A stretch of DNA of 64,000 nt from Cellulosimicrobium sp. Marseille-Q4280 (GTDB lineage Bacteria; Actinomycetota; Actinomycetes; Actinomycetales; Cellulomonadaceae): contig NZ_CALPBY010000005.1 in NCBI RefSeq assembly GCF_943181405.1, positions 310,001 to 374,000 of the forward strand, given 5' to 3'. The notes beneath the pieces were generated by a model. The model worked only from the letters and a program-made list of their open reading frames with translations. It did not search any database and was not told where the DNA came from. Positions 15,506-23,238 of the stretch are shown in pieces. How positions within the stretch are numbered: the stretch's first letter is position 1; every line of letters starts with the position of its first letter. Position numbers and translations under genes: made by a program.

Positions 15506-16855
15506 CTATCGGGACGGGGCGTCCGCGTGCGGCGCAGTCAGCGCGCCCAGCCGGCGGACCAGGAGGCGACGGTCGCCCTCGCGGTCGACGAGGTCGAGCG
15601 CGGCGCGCAGGTGCTCGGCCGCCTCGACGGGACGTCCAGCACGTGCGTGGAGCTCGGCACGGACGGCGGGCAGGAGGTGGTAGCCGGCGAGCGCCGGGTC
15701 GTCGGCCACCTCGTCGATCGCGGCCAGGCCCGCGTCGCCGCCGCGCACCTCCGCGACGGCGACCGCGCGGTTGAGGGCCACGACCGGCGACCCGGTCATG
15801 CTCAGGAGCACGTCGTAGAGCCCGAGGATCTCGGACCAGTCCACCTCAGCGTCGCTGCCGGCGCGGTCGTGCAGGGCCGCGATCGCCGCCTGCACCTGGT
15901 ACGGACCGGGCCGCGCGGCGGCGAGCGCGACGTCGAGCTCGCGCAGGCCTTCGGTGATCTCGTCGTGGCGCCAGCGGGACCGGTCCTGCTCCGCGAGGGT
16001 GCGCGCGACGCCGTCGGGCCCCGTCCGCTCGTCGCGCCGGGCGTGCTGGAGCAGGAGCAGGGCGAGCAGTCCACGGGCCTCCGGCTCGTCGTCGAGCAGG
16101 CGCGCGGCAAGTCTCGCGAGCCGGACCGCGTCGTCGGCCAGGGCGCGCCGCTCCACCGAGCCGTCCGTCTCGTCCGCCGGTTCCGCCCAGGCGTCGTACC
16201 CCTCGGTGAAGAGCAGGTAGAGCACCGTCAGCACCCCCGTGACGCGCTCCGCGCGCAGCTCCGGGGGCGGGACCCGGAACGCGATGCCGGTCGCGCGGAT
16301 GCGTCGCTTGGCGCGCACCAGGCGCTGCGCCATCGTGGCCTCGGGGACGAGGAACGCGCGGGCCACCTGCGCCGTCGTCATGCCGACGAGCGACCGCAGC
16401 GTCAGCGCCACCCGGGACTCTGCGGGCAGCGCGGGGTGGCAGCAGGTGAACAGCAGGCGCAGCAGGTCCCCGTCCGGGTCGTCGATGTCCCATGCGTCGT
16501 CGTCCAGGACCAGCGCCACCTCGTCGGGGACCGGGTCCGCGGTGCGCCCGACGGCGAGCGGTCCGGCGTCGACCCGTTCCGCGAGCCGCGCCGCCGCCGA
16601 GGTCCGGTCCGCGTCGACCCGACGGCGTCGCAGCACGTCGATGGCGTGGCGCCGGGCGGTGGTCGTCAGCCAGGCCCCGGGACGCTCGGGGACGCCGTCG
16701 CGCCCCCACGTCCGGAGCGCCGTCGCGAACGCCTCCTGGGCGGACTCCTCGGCCAGGTCGAGGTCGCCCGTGCTGCGCGCGACGGCGCCGAGGACGCGGC
16801 CCCACTCGGTGCGGAACGCGTCCTCGACGGCCGAGCCGGAGCTCATCGCCGGCAC
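15506..16855 (-). CDS. ECF42-type RNA polymerase sigma factor with C-terminal extension
   Basis: 449 residues (from GTG 16855; ATG 16846 is equally possible). Sigma region 2 lies at about 10-85 ('LAEESAQEAFATALRTW...PGAWLTTTARRHAIDVLRRR'). Region 4 lies at about 135-185 ('ALTLRSLVGMTTAQVARAFLVPEATMAQRLVRAKRRIR'). Then comes the long C-terminal part of the ECF42 group ('VLTVLYLLFTEGYDAW', 'HDRAGSDAEVDWSEILGLYDVLLSMTGSPVVALNRAVAVAEVRG'). It directs RNA polymerase to special promoters. ECF42 factors are encoded next to YCII/DGPF proteins, as here, and lack a classical anti-sigma factor; the C-terminal extension is thought to be regulatory. Confidence 0.92.
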   Translation of the reverse strand: MPAMSSGSAVEDAFRTEWGRVLGAVARSTGDLDLAEESAQEAFATALRTWGRDGVPERPGAWLTTTARRHAIDVLRRRRVDADRTSAAARLAERVDAGPLAVGRTADPVPDEVALVLDDDAWDIDDPDGDLLRLLFTCCHPALPAESRVALTLRSLVGMTTAQVARAFLVPEATMAQRLVRAKRRIRATGIAFRVPPPELRAERVTGVLTVLYLLFTEGYDAWAEPADETDGSVERRALADDAVRLARLAARLLDDEPEARGLLALLLLQHARRDERTGPDGVARTLAEQDRSRWRHDEITEGLRELDVALAAARPGPYQVQAAIAALHDRAGSDAEVDWSEILGLYDVLLSMTGSPVVALNRAVAVAEVRGGDAGLAAIDEVADDPALAGYHLLPAVRAELHARAGRPVEAAEHLRAALDLVDREGDRRLLVRRLGALTAPHADAPSR

Positions 16856-16861
16856 CGCGGC

Positions 16862-17218
16862 TCAGGCGTCGTCGAGGTTCAGCGGCCAGACCGGTCGCAG
16901 CTCGATCGCGCCGCCACGCGCCATCGGGTGCTCGGACGCGATGGCGATCGCGGTGTCCAGGTCGTCGGCCTCCAGGACGTCGAACCCGCCGATCGCCTCC
17001 TTCGTCTCCGAGAACGGGCCGTCGGTGACGAGGACGCGGCCGTCGCGCACCCGCACGCCGACCGCGTCGGCCGGCGGCCGCAGCCGGTCGCCCAGGACCG
17101 CTGCCCCGCTGCCGTAGTGCCGCTCGACCCACTGCTCGATGGTGGGTCCGCTCTCGGCGTCCTCGGACCGCAGCTCGGGGTCGTGCGGCGTGCTCAGGAC
17201 CAGCATCAGGTAGCGCAT
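16862..17218 (-). CDS. YCII (DGPF)-domain protein, ECF42 partner
   Basis: 118 residues. The family hallmark 'DGPFSETKEAIGGFDVLEADDLDTAIAIASEHP' is present (about 66-98), with N-terminal 'MRYLMLVLSTPHDPE'. YCII-like proteins form dimeric alpha/beta barrels. Those encoded beside ECF42 sigma factors are regular genomic partners whose biochemical role is unsettled. Its start overlaps the 58-residue ORF upstream by one base (TGATG), and the sigma gene follows within 6-15 bases, so the three form an operon. Confidence 0.92.
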   Translation of the reverse strand: MRYLMLVLSTPHDPELRSEDAESGPTIEQWVERHYGSGAAVLGDRLRPPADAVGVRVRDGRVLVTDGPFSETKEAIGGFDVLEADDLDTAIAIASEHPMARGGAIELRPVWPLNLDDA

Positions 17219-17394
17219 CAGGACTCCTCCGCCCAGGTCGTGGTGGGCCGGCGGAGCACCATCGGCCCGAAGAACGCCACGTCGGCGGCCTCGATGCCGT
17301 CGCCGACGCTGCGACGCCCGTCACCGTACAGCGTGGTGGTGTCGGCCCGCCCACGCGGGCGGTCGGCCCGCAGGATCATGTCCAGGAATCTCAT
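17218..17394 (-). CDS. 58-residue ORF leading the ECF42 operon
   Basis: ATG 17394 has an excellent ribosome site (GGAGGAGG), and the stop overlaps the YCII start by one base. The sequence begins MRFLDMILRADRP, resembling the YCII start MRYLMLVLSTPHDP. It continues with 'ADTTTLYGDGRRSVGDGIEAADVAFFGPMVLRRPTTTW' without a DGPF motif. It may be a small protein of its own, a degraded duplicate of the YCII gene, or a leader ORF for translational coupling. Not recognised as a known family. Confidence 0.6.
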   Translation of the reverse strand: MRFLDMILRADRPRGRADTTTLYGDGRRSVGDGIEAADVAFFGPMVLRRPTTTWAEES

Positions 17395-17502
17395 CGTGCC
17401 TCCTCCTCGTGCGCGGCCCGTGCGGCCGCACACCAGGACGACGAAGCCCGGACGCCGAGATCGACACCTCGAGCCGAGGATCTTTCGAGCCGGTCGACGG
17501 AC

Positions 17503-17531
17503 CGAGCCCCGGTCGACTCGACCGGGGCTCG
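17503..17531 (-). terminator. perfect palindrome terminator of the ABC transporter operon
   Basis: CGAGCCCCGGTCGA (17503-17516) and its exact inverse (17518-17531) make a 29-base palindrome. The stable stem would be CGAGCCCCGGT/ACCGGGGCTCG with a 7-base loop. It lies 26 bases beyond the binding-protein stop at 17557. Confidence 0.8.
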
Positions 17532-17556
17532 ATCTCACGGGTAGATCGGGGAGCCG

Positions 17557-18852
17557 TCAGGGCTGCGGGATCCCCTCGTTCTCGAAGGGGACCGCCTCGC
17601 CGGTGAAGTCCTCGACCGGCCCGTCCGCGGAGTCGGTCGCGTAGACGGGGCCGACGTAGTCCTGCACCCCGTCGGCGACGACCGTGATCCCGACGCCGTC
17701 GTACGCCGAGTGGTCGTCCGCCGCGAACGCGAGCGGCATGATCCCCGCCCCGACGACGTCGCCCGACTGGAGCGCCTCGACGAGGCTCTCGCGCGTCGGG
17801 TCCTCCCCGGCACGGGCGAGCGCCTCCGCGAACGTGTAGGCCACCGACATGCCGTAGACGGTGTTGCCGTCGAAGGGCGCGCCGTCGTTGTACTGGTCGT
17901 TCACGTCGCGGAAGTGCGTGACCCACGGATCGGCGGGGCTGAAGGAGAGGTAGTTTGTCGAGACGAAGCCCTCGAGCAGCAGCGGCGCGACGTCGTCGCC
18001 GAGGAAGCCCGCGAGGGTCGGGTAGTCGCCGCCGGACGACGACGACAGCCACCGCGCCTGGTAGCCGAGCTGCGCCGCGGTGCCGAGCGCGAGCGCCGTG
18101 AACCCGTTGACGGTCGCGAGGAAGTTGGTGTCGCACCCCGCGGCCTGCATGGCGCCGATCTGCGCGGTGACGTCCTGGTTGGAGACGGAGTACGTCTGCA
18201 CGGACGCCAGCCCGTCGGCGCCGAGCACGGCCTCGAGGCCCTGCTGGAACTCCTCCCCGAAGTCGTCGTCCTGGCCGAGCACGCAGTACGTGGTGCCGTC
18301 GAGCTCCTCCTGCGCGTAGTGGGCCAGCGCCTTGCCCTCGACCACGTAGTCCGCGTTGAACGCGAACGTCCAGGGGTACTCCTCCGGCTGGTCCCAGCTC
18401 GTGCTGCCGGACGCGACGAACAGGTCGGGCACCTCGTTCTGGTCGAGGTAGTCGAGGACCGCGGAGTGGGTGGGCGTGCCGAGACCGTTGAGAACCGCGA
18501 AGACCTCGTCCTCCTGGACGAGCTCGCGCACGACGGTCTGGGTGTTCGCCGGGTTGTAGCCGTCGTCCTTGACGACGTACTCGATGGTGCGGCCGTTGAT
18601 GCCGCCCTGCTCGTTGAGGTAGTCGAAGTAGGCGGTGGCCGCGGCGGAGATCGACGAGTAGCCGGCCGCGGCCGGACCGGTGAGCGGGGTGTGCGTGCCG
18701 ACGGTGACGGTGGAGTCGGTGACGCCCGTGGCGTCCCCCTCCTCGTCGCCGGACGCGGTGGATCCCGGGACGCTGCAGGCCGTGAGGCCCAGGGCGAGGG
18801 CCGGGACGGCGAGGACTGCGACCGCGCGCAGGCGGCGGGTGGTGAGTGACAT
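17557..18852 (-). CDS. ABC transporter substrate-binding lipoprotein (LivK/Peripla_BP_6 type)
   Basis: 431 residues. Lipobox 'LGLTACS' near residue 25 anchors it to the membrane. 'TVTVGTHTPLTGPAAAGYSSI' is the typical start of branched-chain-amino-acid-type binding proteins, followed by 'YFDYLNEQGGINGRTIEYVVKDDGYNPANTQTVVRELV'. The two-lobed type I periplasmic-binding fold is complete. Although the family name refers to leucine/isoleucine/valine, relatives bind amides, aromatic acids and short organic acids. Last gene of the livGFHM operon (5 bases after LivM). The link to acyl-CoA genes through a common operator argues for an organic acid or hydroxy acid ligand, which is inference. Confidence 0.88.
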   Translation of the reverse strand: MSLTTRRLRAVAVLAVPALALGLTACSVPGSTASGDEEGDATGVTDSTVTVGTHTPLTGPAAAGYSSISAAATAYFDYLNEQGGINGRTIEYVVKDDGYNPANTQTVVRELVQEDEVFAVLNGLGTPTHSAVLDYLDQNEVPDLFVASGSTSWDQPEEYPWTFAFNADYVVEGKALAHYAQEELDGTTYCVLGQDDDFGEEFQQGLEAVLGADGLASVQTYSVSNQDVTAQIGAMQAAGCDTNFLATVNGFTALALGTAAQLGYQARWLSSSSGGDYPTLAGFLGDDVAPLLLEGFVSTNYLSFSPADPWVTHFRDVNDQYNDGAPFDGNTVYGMSVAYTFAEALARAGEDPTRESLVEALQSGDVVGAGIMPLAFAADDHSAYDGVGITVVADGVQDYVGPVYATDSADGPVEDFTGEAVPFENEGIPQP

Positions 18853-18857
18853 CGGCG

Positions 18858-20003
18858 TCACCTCTCTGTGTCGGCGTGGAGCGGTACGTCCGACGGTTCG
18901 TCGGACGGTTCGTCGGACGGATCGACGGCACGGCGTGCAGCCGGTTCGTCGGCAAGGGGGTCGGCAGGGGCTGACGACGCGCGACGGCGGCGAGACGTCG
19001 ACCGGGACTGCAGCGCGCCGGTGAGACCGCCGGGGGCGGCGACCATGACGACGACGAGCAGGACGCCGAACAGCAGGACGGCGAGGTTGCCGTCCAGCCG
19101 CTGGGCCAGGTCCCCGGGAACGGGCAGGGCGTCGGCCAGGAGGCCGGCGAGCCACGGCACGAGGACGAGCAGGACGGCGCCGATCACGGCGCCGCGCAGG
19201 CTGCCGAGACCGCCCAGGACGACCGCGACGAGCAGCAGGAGGGACAGCGCGAGGCCGTAGCCACCGGGGGCGACGGACTGCGTGACGAAGCACAGCACCG
19301 CGCCGCCGAGGCCGGCACCGACGGCGCTCGCCGTGAACGTCGCGACCATGACCCGGCCGGCGGGGATGCCGGCGAGGCGCGCGGCGACGGCGTCGTCCCG
19401 CACGGCCCGGATGCGCAGACCGAGGCGGCCGTCGCGCAGCAGCGCGAGACCCGTGACGACGACGGCGGCCACGACGACCGCGACCCACGCCTGCCACTGC
19501 TCGATCCCGAGGAGGCCCTGCAGCGGCTCGGGCACGCCGTCGAACGCGACCTGGACTCCCTGGTCACCGCCGAGCACCGTGCTCCACGTCGTCGCGAGCG
19601 CGGGCAGCGCGAGGACGAGCGCGAGCGTGAGGCCCGCGAGGTACGGGCCGTGCAGGCGCGCGCCCGCGAGCCCGAGGAGCAGGCCGAGCGCCCCGGCGAC
19701 CGCGGCGCCCGCGAGCAGCGACGGCACGACCCGCGCCCCGCCCTCGAGCCCGGCGTCGGTCAGCGCGTTCGCGGTGAGCGCGTACCCGTAGCCGCCCGCC
19801 GCCATGAGCGCGGCGTGCCCGAGGGACACCTGCCCGGCGAGCCCGACGACGAGGGTGAGCCCCGCCGTCGCGCACAGGTACACCGCGACGAGCGCGACCT
19901 GGTAGCTGCGGAACGGGTCGAGGAAGAGCACGGCCACGAGCACGGCCGGGGTGGCGACCGCGGCGAGGAGGAGCGTGCGGCGGGCACCGGTGAGGCGGCT
20001 CAT
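18858..20003 (-). CDS. livM: branched-chain-amino-acid-type ABC permease LivM
   Basis: 381 residues with about nine hydrophobic segments. The LivM signature 'LVVGLAGQVSLGHAALMAAGGYGYA' is in the N-terminal third. The cytoplasmic coupling loop 'GRLGLRIRAVRDDAVAARLAGIPAGRVMVATFTASA' contacts the ATPases. The C-terminal tail is unusual: a charged 45-residue extension ending in PSDE repeats coded by a 12-bp tandem repeat. ATG 20003 overlaps the LivH stop. Forms the membrane channel with LivH. Confidence 0.9.
   Translation of the reverse strand: MSRLTGARRTLLLAAVATPAVLVAVLFLDPFRSYQVALVAVYLCATAGLTLVVGLAGQVSLGHAALMAAGGYGYALTANALTDAGLEGGARVVPSLLAGAAVAGALGLLLGLAGARLHGPYLAGLTLALVLALPALATTWSTVLGGDQGVQVAFDGVPEPLQGLLGIEQWQAWVAVVVAAVVVTGLALLRDGRLGLRIRAVRDDAVAARLAGIPAGRVMVATFTASAVGAGLGGAVLCFVTQSVAPGGYGLALSLLLLVAVVLGGLGSLRGAVIGAVLLVLVPWLAGLLADALPVPGDLAQRLDGNLAVLLFGVLLVVVMVAAPGGLTGALQSRSTSRRRRASSAPADPLADEPAARRAVDPSDEPSDEPSDVPLHADTER
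18891..18926. repeat. 12-bp tandem repeat in livM 3' end
   Basis: Three units of a 12-base repeat (CGACGGTTCGT-type) code the PSDE-PSDE-PSD tail of LivM. In-frame microsatellite; likely a slippage product without effect on the membrane domain. Confidence 0.7.
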
Positions 20004-20878
20004 GCGCGCCTCGCCTCCCCCACCGCGAGCAGGCCCTGCGGTCGCACGAGCAGCACGACCACGAGGAGCACGAGGACGGCGAGGGGCGCCACGCTCGCGC
20101 CGAGGTACCCGGTGACGAGGCTGATGAGCACGCCCACCCCGATGCCGCCGACGAGCGCACCGACCGGCGAGTCGAGCCCGCCGACCACCGCGACGGTGAA
20201 GCCGAGCACGAAGAGCATGTCGGTCGCGTGCGGCGTCAGGCCGAGCTCGGTCGGCACGAGCAGGATCGCCGCGAGCGCCGCGACGGCCGACGACAGCGCC
20301 CACCCCAGCGTGAGCAGCCGCGACACCCTGATGCCGAGCATGCGCGACACCTCGGGCGCGAACGCCGCCGCCCGCATCTGCAGGCCGAGCCGTGTGCGGG
20401 TGAAGAGCAGCCCGAGCCCCGCCATGACGACGAGCGCGACCACGAGGACGAACAGGTCGTACGGCGAGAGCAGCGGGACGCCGCCGACGCTGATCGGCCG
20501 CTCGTCGAACGGCGCCTCGACGGGCAGCGTCCGGCCGCCCACGATGATCCCGAGCGCCGACTGGAGGATCATCACGAGCCCGATCGCCACGATCACCCCC
20601 GCGAGCGGCGAGCTGCCCGCGACGCGGCGCATCAGGCCGCGCTCGACCGCCCAGCCGAGCGCGGCGCCGGCGACGAGCGCTGCGACGAGCCCGACGACGA
20701 AGCTCCCCGTCGTGCGGGTCACCACGTACGCGACGTAGGTCGCGGTGACGGCCATCGCGCCCTGCGCGAAGTTCACGACGCGCGCCGCGCGCCAGACGAG
20801 CACGAGCGAGAGCGCGAAGAGCGCGAGCACGGCGCCGCGGGCGAGCCCGGTGCCGAGGAGGAACACGAGTCGGTCCAT
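20000..20878 (-). CDS. livH: branched-chain-amino-acid-type ABC permease LivH
   Basis: 292 residues, full length. Multiple hydrophobic helices with LivH hallmarks 'RVVNFAQGAMAVTATYVAY' near the N-terminus, 'LGLQMRAAAFAPEVSRMLGIRVSRLLTLGWALSSAVAALAAIL' (coupling loop) and 'VLGFTVAVVGGLDSPVGALVGGIGVGVL'. Inner-membrane half of the translocation pore with LivM. Overlaps LivF by one base (TGATG) and LivM by four. Confidence 0.92.
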   Translation of the reverse strand: MDRLVFLLGTGLARGAVLALFALSLVLVWRAARVVNFAQGAMAVTATYVAYVVTRTTGSFVVGLVAALVAGAALGWAVERGLMRRVAGSSPLAGVIVAIGLVMILQSALGIIVGGRTLPVEAPFDERPISVGGVPLLSPYDLFVLVVALVVMAGLGLLFTRTRLGLQMRAAAFAPEVSRMLGIRVSRLLTLGWALSSAVAALAAILLVPTELGLTPHATDMLFVLGFTVAVVGGLDSPVGALVGGIGVGVLISLVTGYLGASVAPLAVLVLLVVVLLVRPQGLLAVGEARRA

Positions 20879-21591
20879 CAGAACCCCAGGTAGGCGTGGC
20901 GGAGGGTGGTGTCGTGCAGGAGCTCCGCCGCGGGTCGGCTCGCGACGACCTCGCCGAGGCCGAGCACGACGCCGTGGTCGGCGACGGACAGTGCGCTCGC
21001 GACGTTCTGCTCGGCGAGCAGCACGGTGAGGCCCGTCGCGTCGCACAGCCGCCGCAGGACGGCCATGATCTGGGCGACGACGCGGGGCGCGAGGCCGAGC
21101 GACGGCTCGTCGAGCAGCAGGACGCGCGGGGCGGCGACGAGCGCGCGGGCGAGCGCGAGCATCTGGCGCTCGCCGCCGGAGAGCTGGTGCCCCGCGCTGG
21201 TGCGGCGGCGCGCGAGCGGCTCGAAGAGCTCGTAGGCGTCGGCGATCGCCGTGCGCCGGTCCGCCGGGGTGCGCCACAGCGCTCCGAGGCGCAGGTTCTC
21301 CTCGACCGTCAGCTCGACGACGACGCCACGCCCCTCGGGCACGTGCGCGAGACCCCGGCGCGACCGGTCCTCGACGGACAGGCTCGCGAGGTCGACGCCG
21401 TCGAGCCGGACGGTGCCAGCCGTCGGTGCGACGAGGCCGGAGGCCGTGCGCAGCAGGGTCGTCTTCCCGGCGCCGTTCGCGCCGACGAGCGCCACGATGC
21501 GCGCGGTCGGGACGTCGAGGTGCACGTCGCGCAGCACGGGGGCGCCGCCGTAGCCGACGGTGAGGCCGTCGATCTCCAGCGCGGCGGTCAC
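20878..21591 (-). CDS. livF: ABC transporter ATPase LivF
   Basis: 237 residues. Walker A 'GANGAGKTTLL', signature 'HQLSGGERQMLALARAL', Walker B 'VLLLDEPSLGLAP' and the LivF-typical 'RRGLAHVPEGRGVVVELTVEENL' are all intact. It hydrolyses ATP to drive transport with LivG. GTG 21591 overlaps the LivG stop (GTGA). Confidence 0.93.
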   Translation of the reverse strand: MTAALEIDGLTVGYGGAPVLRDVHLDVPTARIVALVGANGAGKTTLLRTASGLVAPTAGTVRLDGVDLASLSVEDRSRRGLAHVPEGRGVVVELTVEENLRLGALWRTPADRRTAIADAYELFEPLARRRTSAGHQLSGGERQMLALARALVAAPRVLLLDEPSLGLAPRVVAQIMAVLRRLCDATGLTVLLAEQNVASALSVADHGVVLGLGEVVASRPAAELLHDTTLRHAYLGF

Positions 21592-22334
21592 CGGTCGACC
21601 TCCGTGCCGAGGTAGGCCTCCAAGACGGCGGGGTCGTCGCGCACCTCGGCGGGCGTCCCGCACGCGATGACGCGGCCGAAGTCGAGCACGACGACGCGGT
21701 CGCACACCTCCATGACGAAGTCCACGTGGTGCTCGACGAGCAGCACCGCGCACCCGCCGCGCGCCACGCGGCGCACGAGCCCGGCGAGGTCGTCGATGTC
21801 GGCGGCGCCGAGACCGCCGGCGGGCTCGTCGAGCAGGAGGAGTCCCGGACGCGAGACGAGGGCCCGCGCGAGCGCGACCTTCTTCTGGTCGGGGTAGGGC
21901 AGCGCCGTGGGACGGGCGGCGGCGAGGTGGCCGATGCCCAGCCCGTCGAGCTCGGCCAGCGCACGGTCGACCCCTCCGCGCCGGTCGGGGCACGCCGCCA
22001 CGACGTTCTCCAGGACCGTCAGGCCGGCGAACAGGCCGAGACCCTGGAGGGTCCGGGCCACGCCGTGGCGCACGAGGCGGTCCGGACGCGGCGCCCGGTC
22101 CCTTCGCCCGCCCGCGACGGCGACCGTGCCCTCGGTCGGCGGGACCAGCCCGCACACGGCGTTGAACAGCGTCGTCTTGCCGGCCCCGTTCGGGCCGATG
22201 AGCCCGACGACCTCGCCGTCGTCGACGCGCAGGGAGACGTCGGTGAGCGCGGTGAGCCCGCCGAACCGCACGGTCAGGCCGTGCACGGCGAGCCGCGGGA
22301 CCAGCGTCGCGGGGGGAGCAGCGGTGGTGGACAT
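21588..22334 (-). CDS. livG: ABC transporter ATPase LivG, with atypical signature motif
   Basis: 248 residues; first gene of the operon. Walker A 'GPNGAGKTTLFNAVCG', 'RHGVARTLQGLGLFAGLTVLENV', Walker B 'GLLLLDEPAGGLG' and the H-loop His in 'LLVEHHVDFVM' are intact. The signature segment is 'LPYPDQKKVALARAL': the Gly that normally follows (as in LSGGQ or LPYGDQ) is Pro here, unusual for an active ATPase. Family insertion after Walker A is shorter than in Escherichia coli LivG. ATG 22334 has GAGGTG upstream. The operator at 22377 precedes it. Confidence 0.9.
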   Translation of the reverse strand: MSTTAAPPATLVPRLAVHGLTVRFGGLTALTDVSLRVDDGEVVGLIGPNGAGKTTLFNAVCGLVPPTEGTVAVAGGRRDRAPRPDRLVRHGVARTLQGLGLFAGLTVLENVVAACPDRRGGVDRALAELDGLGIGHLAAARPTALPYPDQKKVALARALVSRPGLLLLDEPAGGLGAADIDDLAGLVRRVARGGCAVLLVEHHVDFVMEVCDRVVVLDFGRVIACGTPAEVRDDPAVLEAYLGTEVDR

Positions 22335-22376
22335 CGGCACCTCTTCGTGTCGGTTCCTCTGAACGATACAACAGAG

Positions 22377-22393
22377 ACCGACCGGCCGGTATG
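22377..22393. promoter_or_regulatory. TetR-type operator, site 2 of 3 (liv operon promoter)
   Basis: 17-mer ACCGACCG-GC-CGGTATG containing the perfect palindrome ACCGGCCGGT, 43 bases upstream of the livG start on the minus strand. Matches sites at 1729-1745 and 25657-25673 in all but the central two bases. A TTGTATCGT-like -10 element lies between it and livG on the minus strand. Confidence 0.75.
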
Positions 22394-22457
22394 TCGATTC
22401 GGCAACGATTCTCGGCGGTCTCGGGGCGGACGGCGCGCTCGACGGCGCACCGCACGA

Positions 22458-23192
22458 TCAGGAGTGCGGGATGCCCGCGATCATGCCGCCGTCGACGACG
22501 AGCTCGGTGCCCGTCGTGTACGCGGACTCGTCGCTCGCGAGGTGCACGACGGCCCCGGCGACGTCCTCGGGCAGCGCCGGGCGTCCGAGCGGGATGTGCG
22601 GCGACTCGGGGTCGAGGCGTTCGGTCATGGCCGTGAGGACGAACCCGGGGTGCACGGAGTTCACGCGGATGTTCTCGGGACCGAGCTCGACCGCGAGCGA
22701 CTTGGTGAGGCCGCGCACGCCGAACTTCGACGCGACGTAGCCGTGCAGACCGGGACTGCCGCGCATGCCCTCGACCGAGGACACGTTGACGATCGACCCG
22801 CCGCCGGCGGCGCGGAGCGCGGGCAGGACCGCCCGGACCCCGAGGTAGGTGCCGGTGAGGTTCACCGCGATGACGGCGTCCCACTTCTCCCGCCCGTACC
22901 GCTCGATCCGGCCGGCGTTCGCGATGCCCGCGTTGTTGACGAGCACGTTCAGCGCGCCGAACCTCTCGACGGTCGCGTCGACCGCCGCCGCCCAGCTCGC
23001 CTCGTCCGTCACGTCGAGCCGGAGGGCGAGCGCCCGGTCCCCGAGCTCGTCCGCGAGCGCCTCCGACTCCTCCTCGAGGAGGTCGGCGACGACGACGCGC
23101 GCCCCCTCCGCGTGCAGCGCGCGCACGTACGCCGCGCCGAGCCCGCGGGCTCCTCCGCTGACGAGCGCGACCTTGCCGTCGAGCCGGGCCAT
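22458..23192 (-). CDS. short-chain dehydrogenase/reductase (SDR)
   Basis: 244 residues, classical SDR. Cofactor motif 'VSGGARGLGAA' (about 11-21), 'NNAGIA' (about 87-92), catalytic Ser in 'VNVSSVEGMRG' and the YxxxK pair in 'YVASK', C-terminal 'DGGMIAGIPHS'. Asp in 'VVVADLLEEE' suggests NAD preference. Oxidises or reduces a hydroxy/keto group; resembles cyclopentanol / 3-alpha-hydroxysteroid dehydrogenases. Last gene of the cluster 25608-22458 (46 bases after the oxidoreductase). GGAGCAG precedes ATG. Probably handles a hydroxy- or keto-acid or its CoA ester within the same TetR regulon. Confidence 0.9.
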   Translation of the reverse strand: MARLDGKVALVSGGARGLGAAYVRALHAEGARVVVADLLEEESEALADELGDRALALRLDVTDEASWAAAVDATVERFGALNVLVNNAGIANAGRIERYGREKWDAVIAVNLTGTYLGVRAVLPALRAAGGGSIVNVSSVEGMRGSPGLHGYVASKFGVRGLTKSLAVELGPENIRVNSVHPGFVLTAMTERLDPESPHIPLGRPALPEDVAGAVVHLASDESAYTTGTELVVDGGMIAGIPHS

Positions 23193-23238
23193 GACTGCTC
23201 CTTCGATCGGGTGCCGTGCGGGCAGGTTCAGCCGACGT

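Noticed and set aside
14753-17644. 963-residue plus-strand ORF
   Set aside because: It is antisense to the methyltransferase, ECF42 sigma and YCII genes, which have clear domains; GC-rich third positions keep the other strand open.
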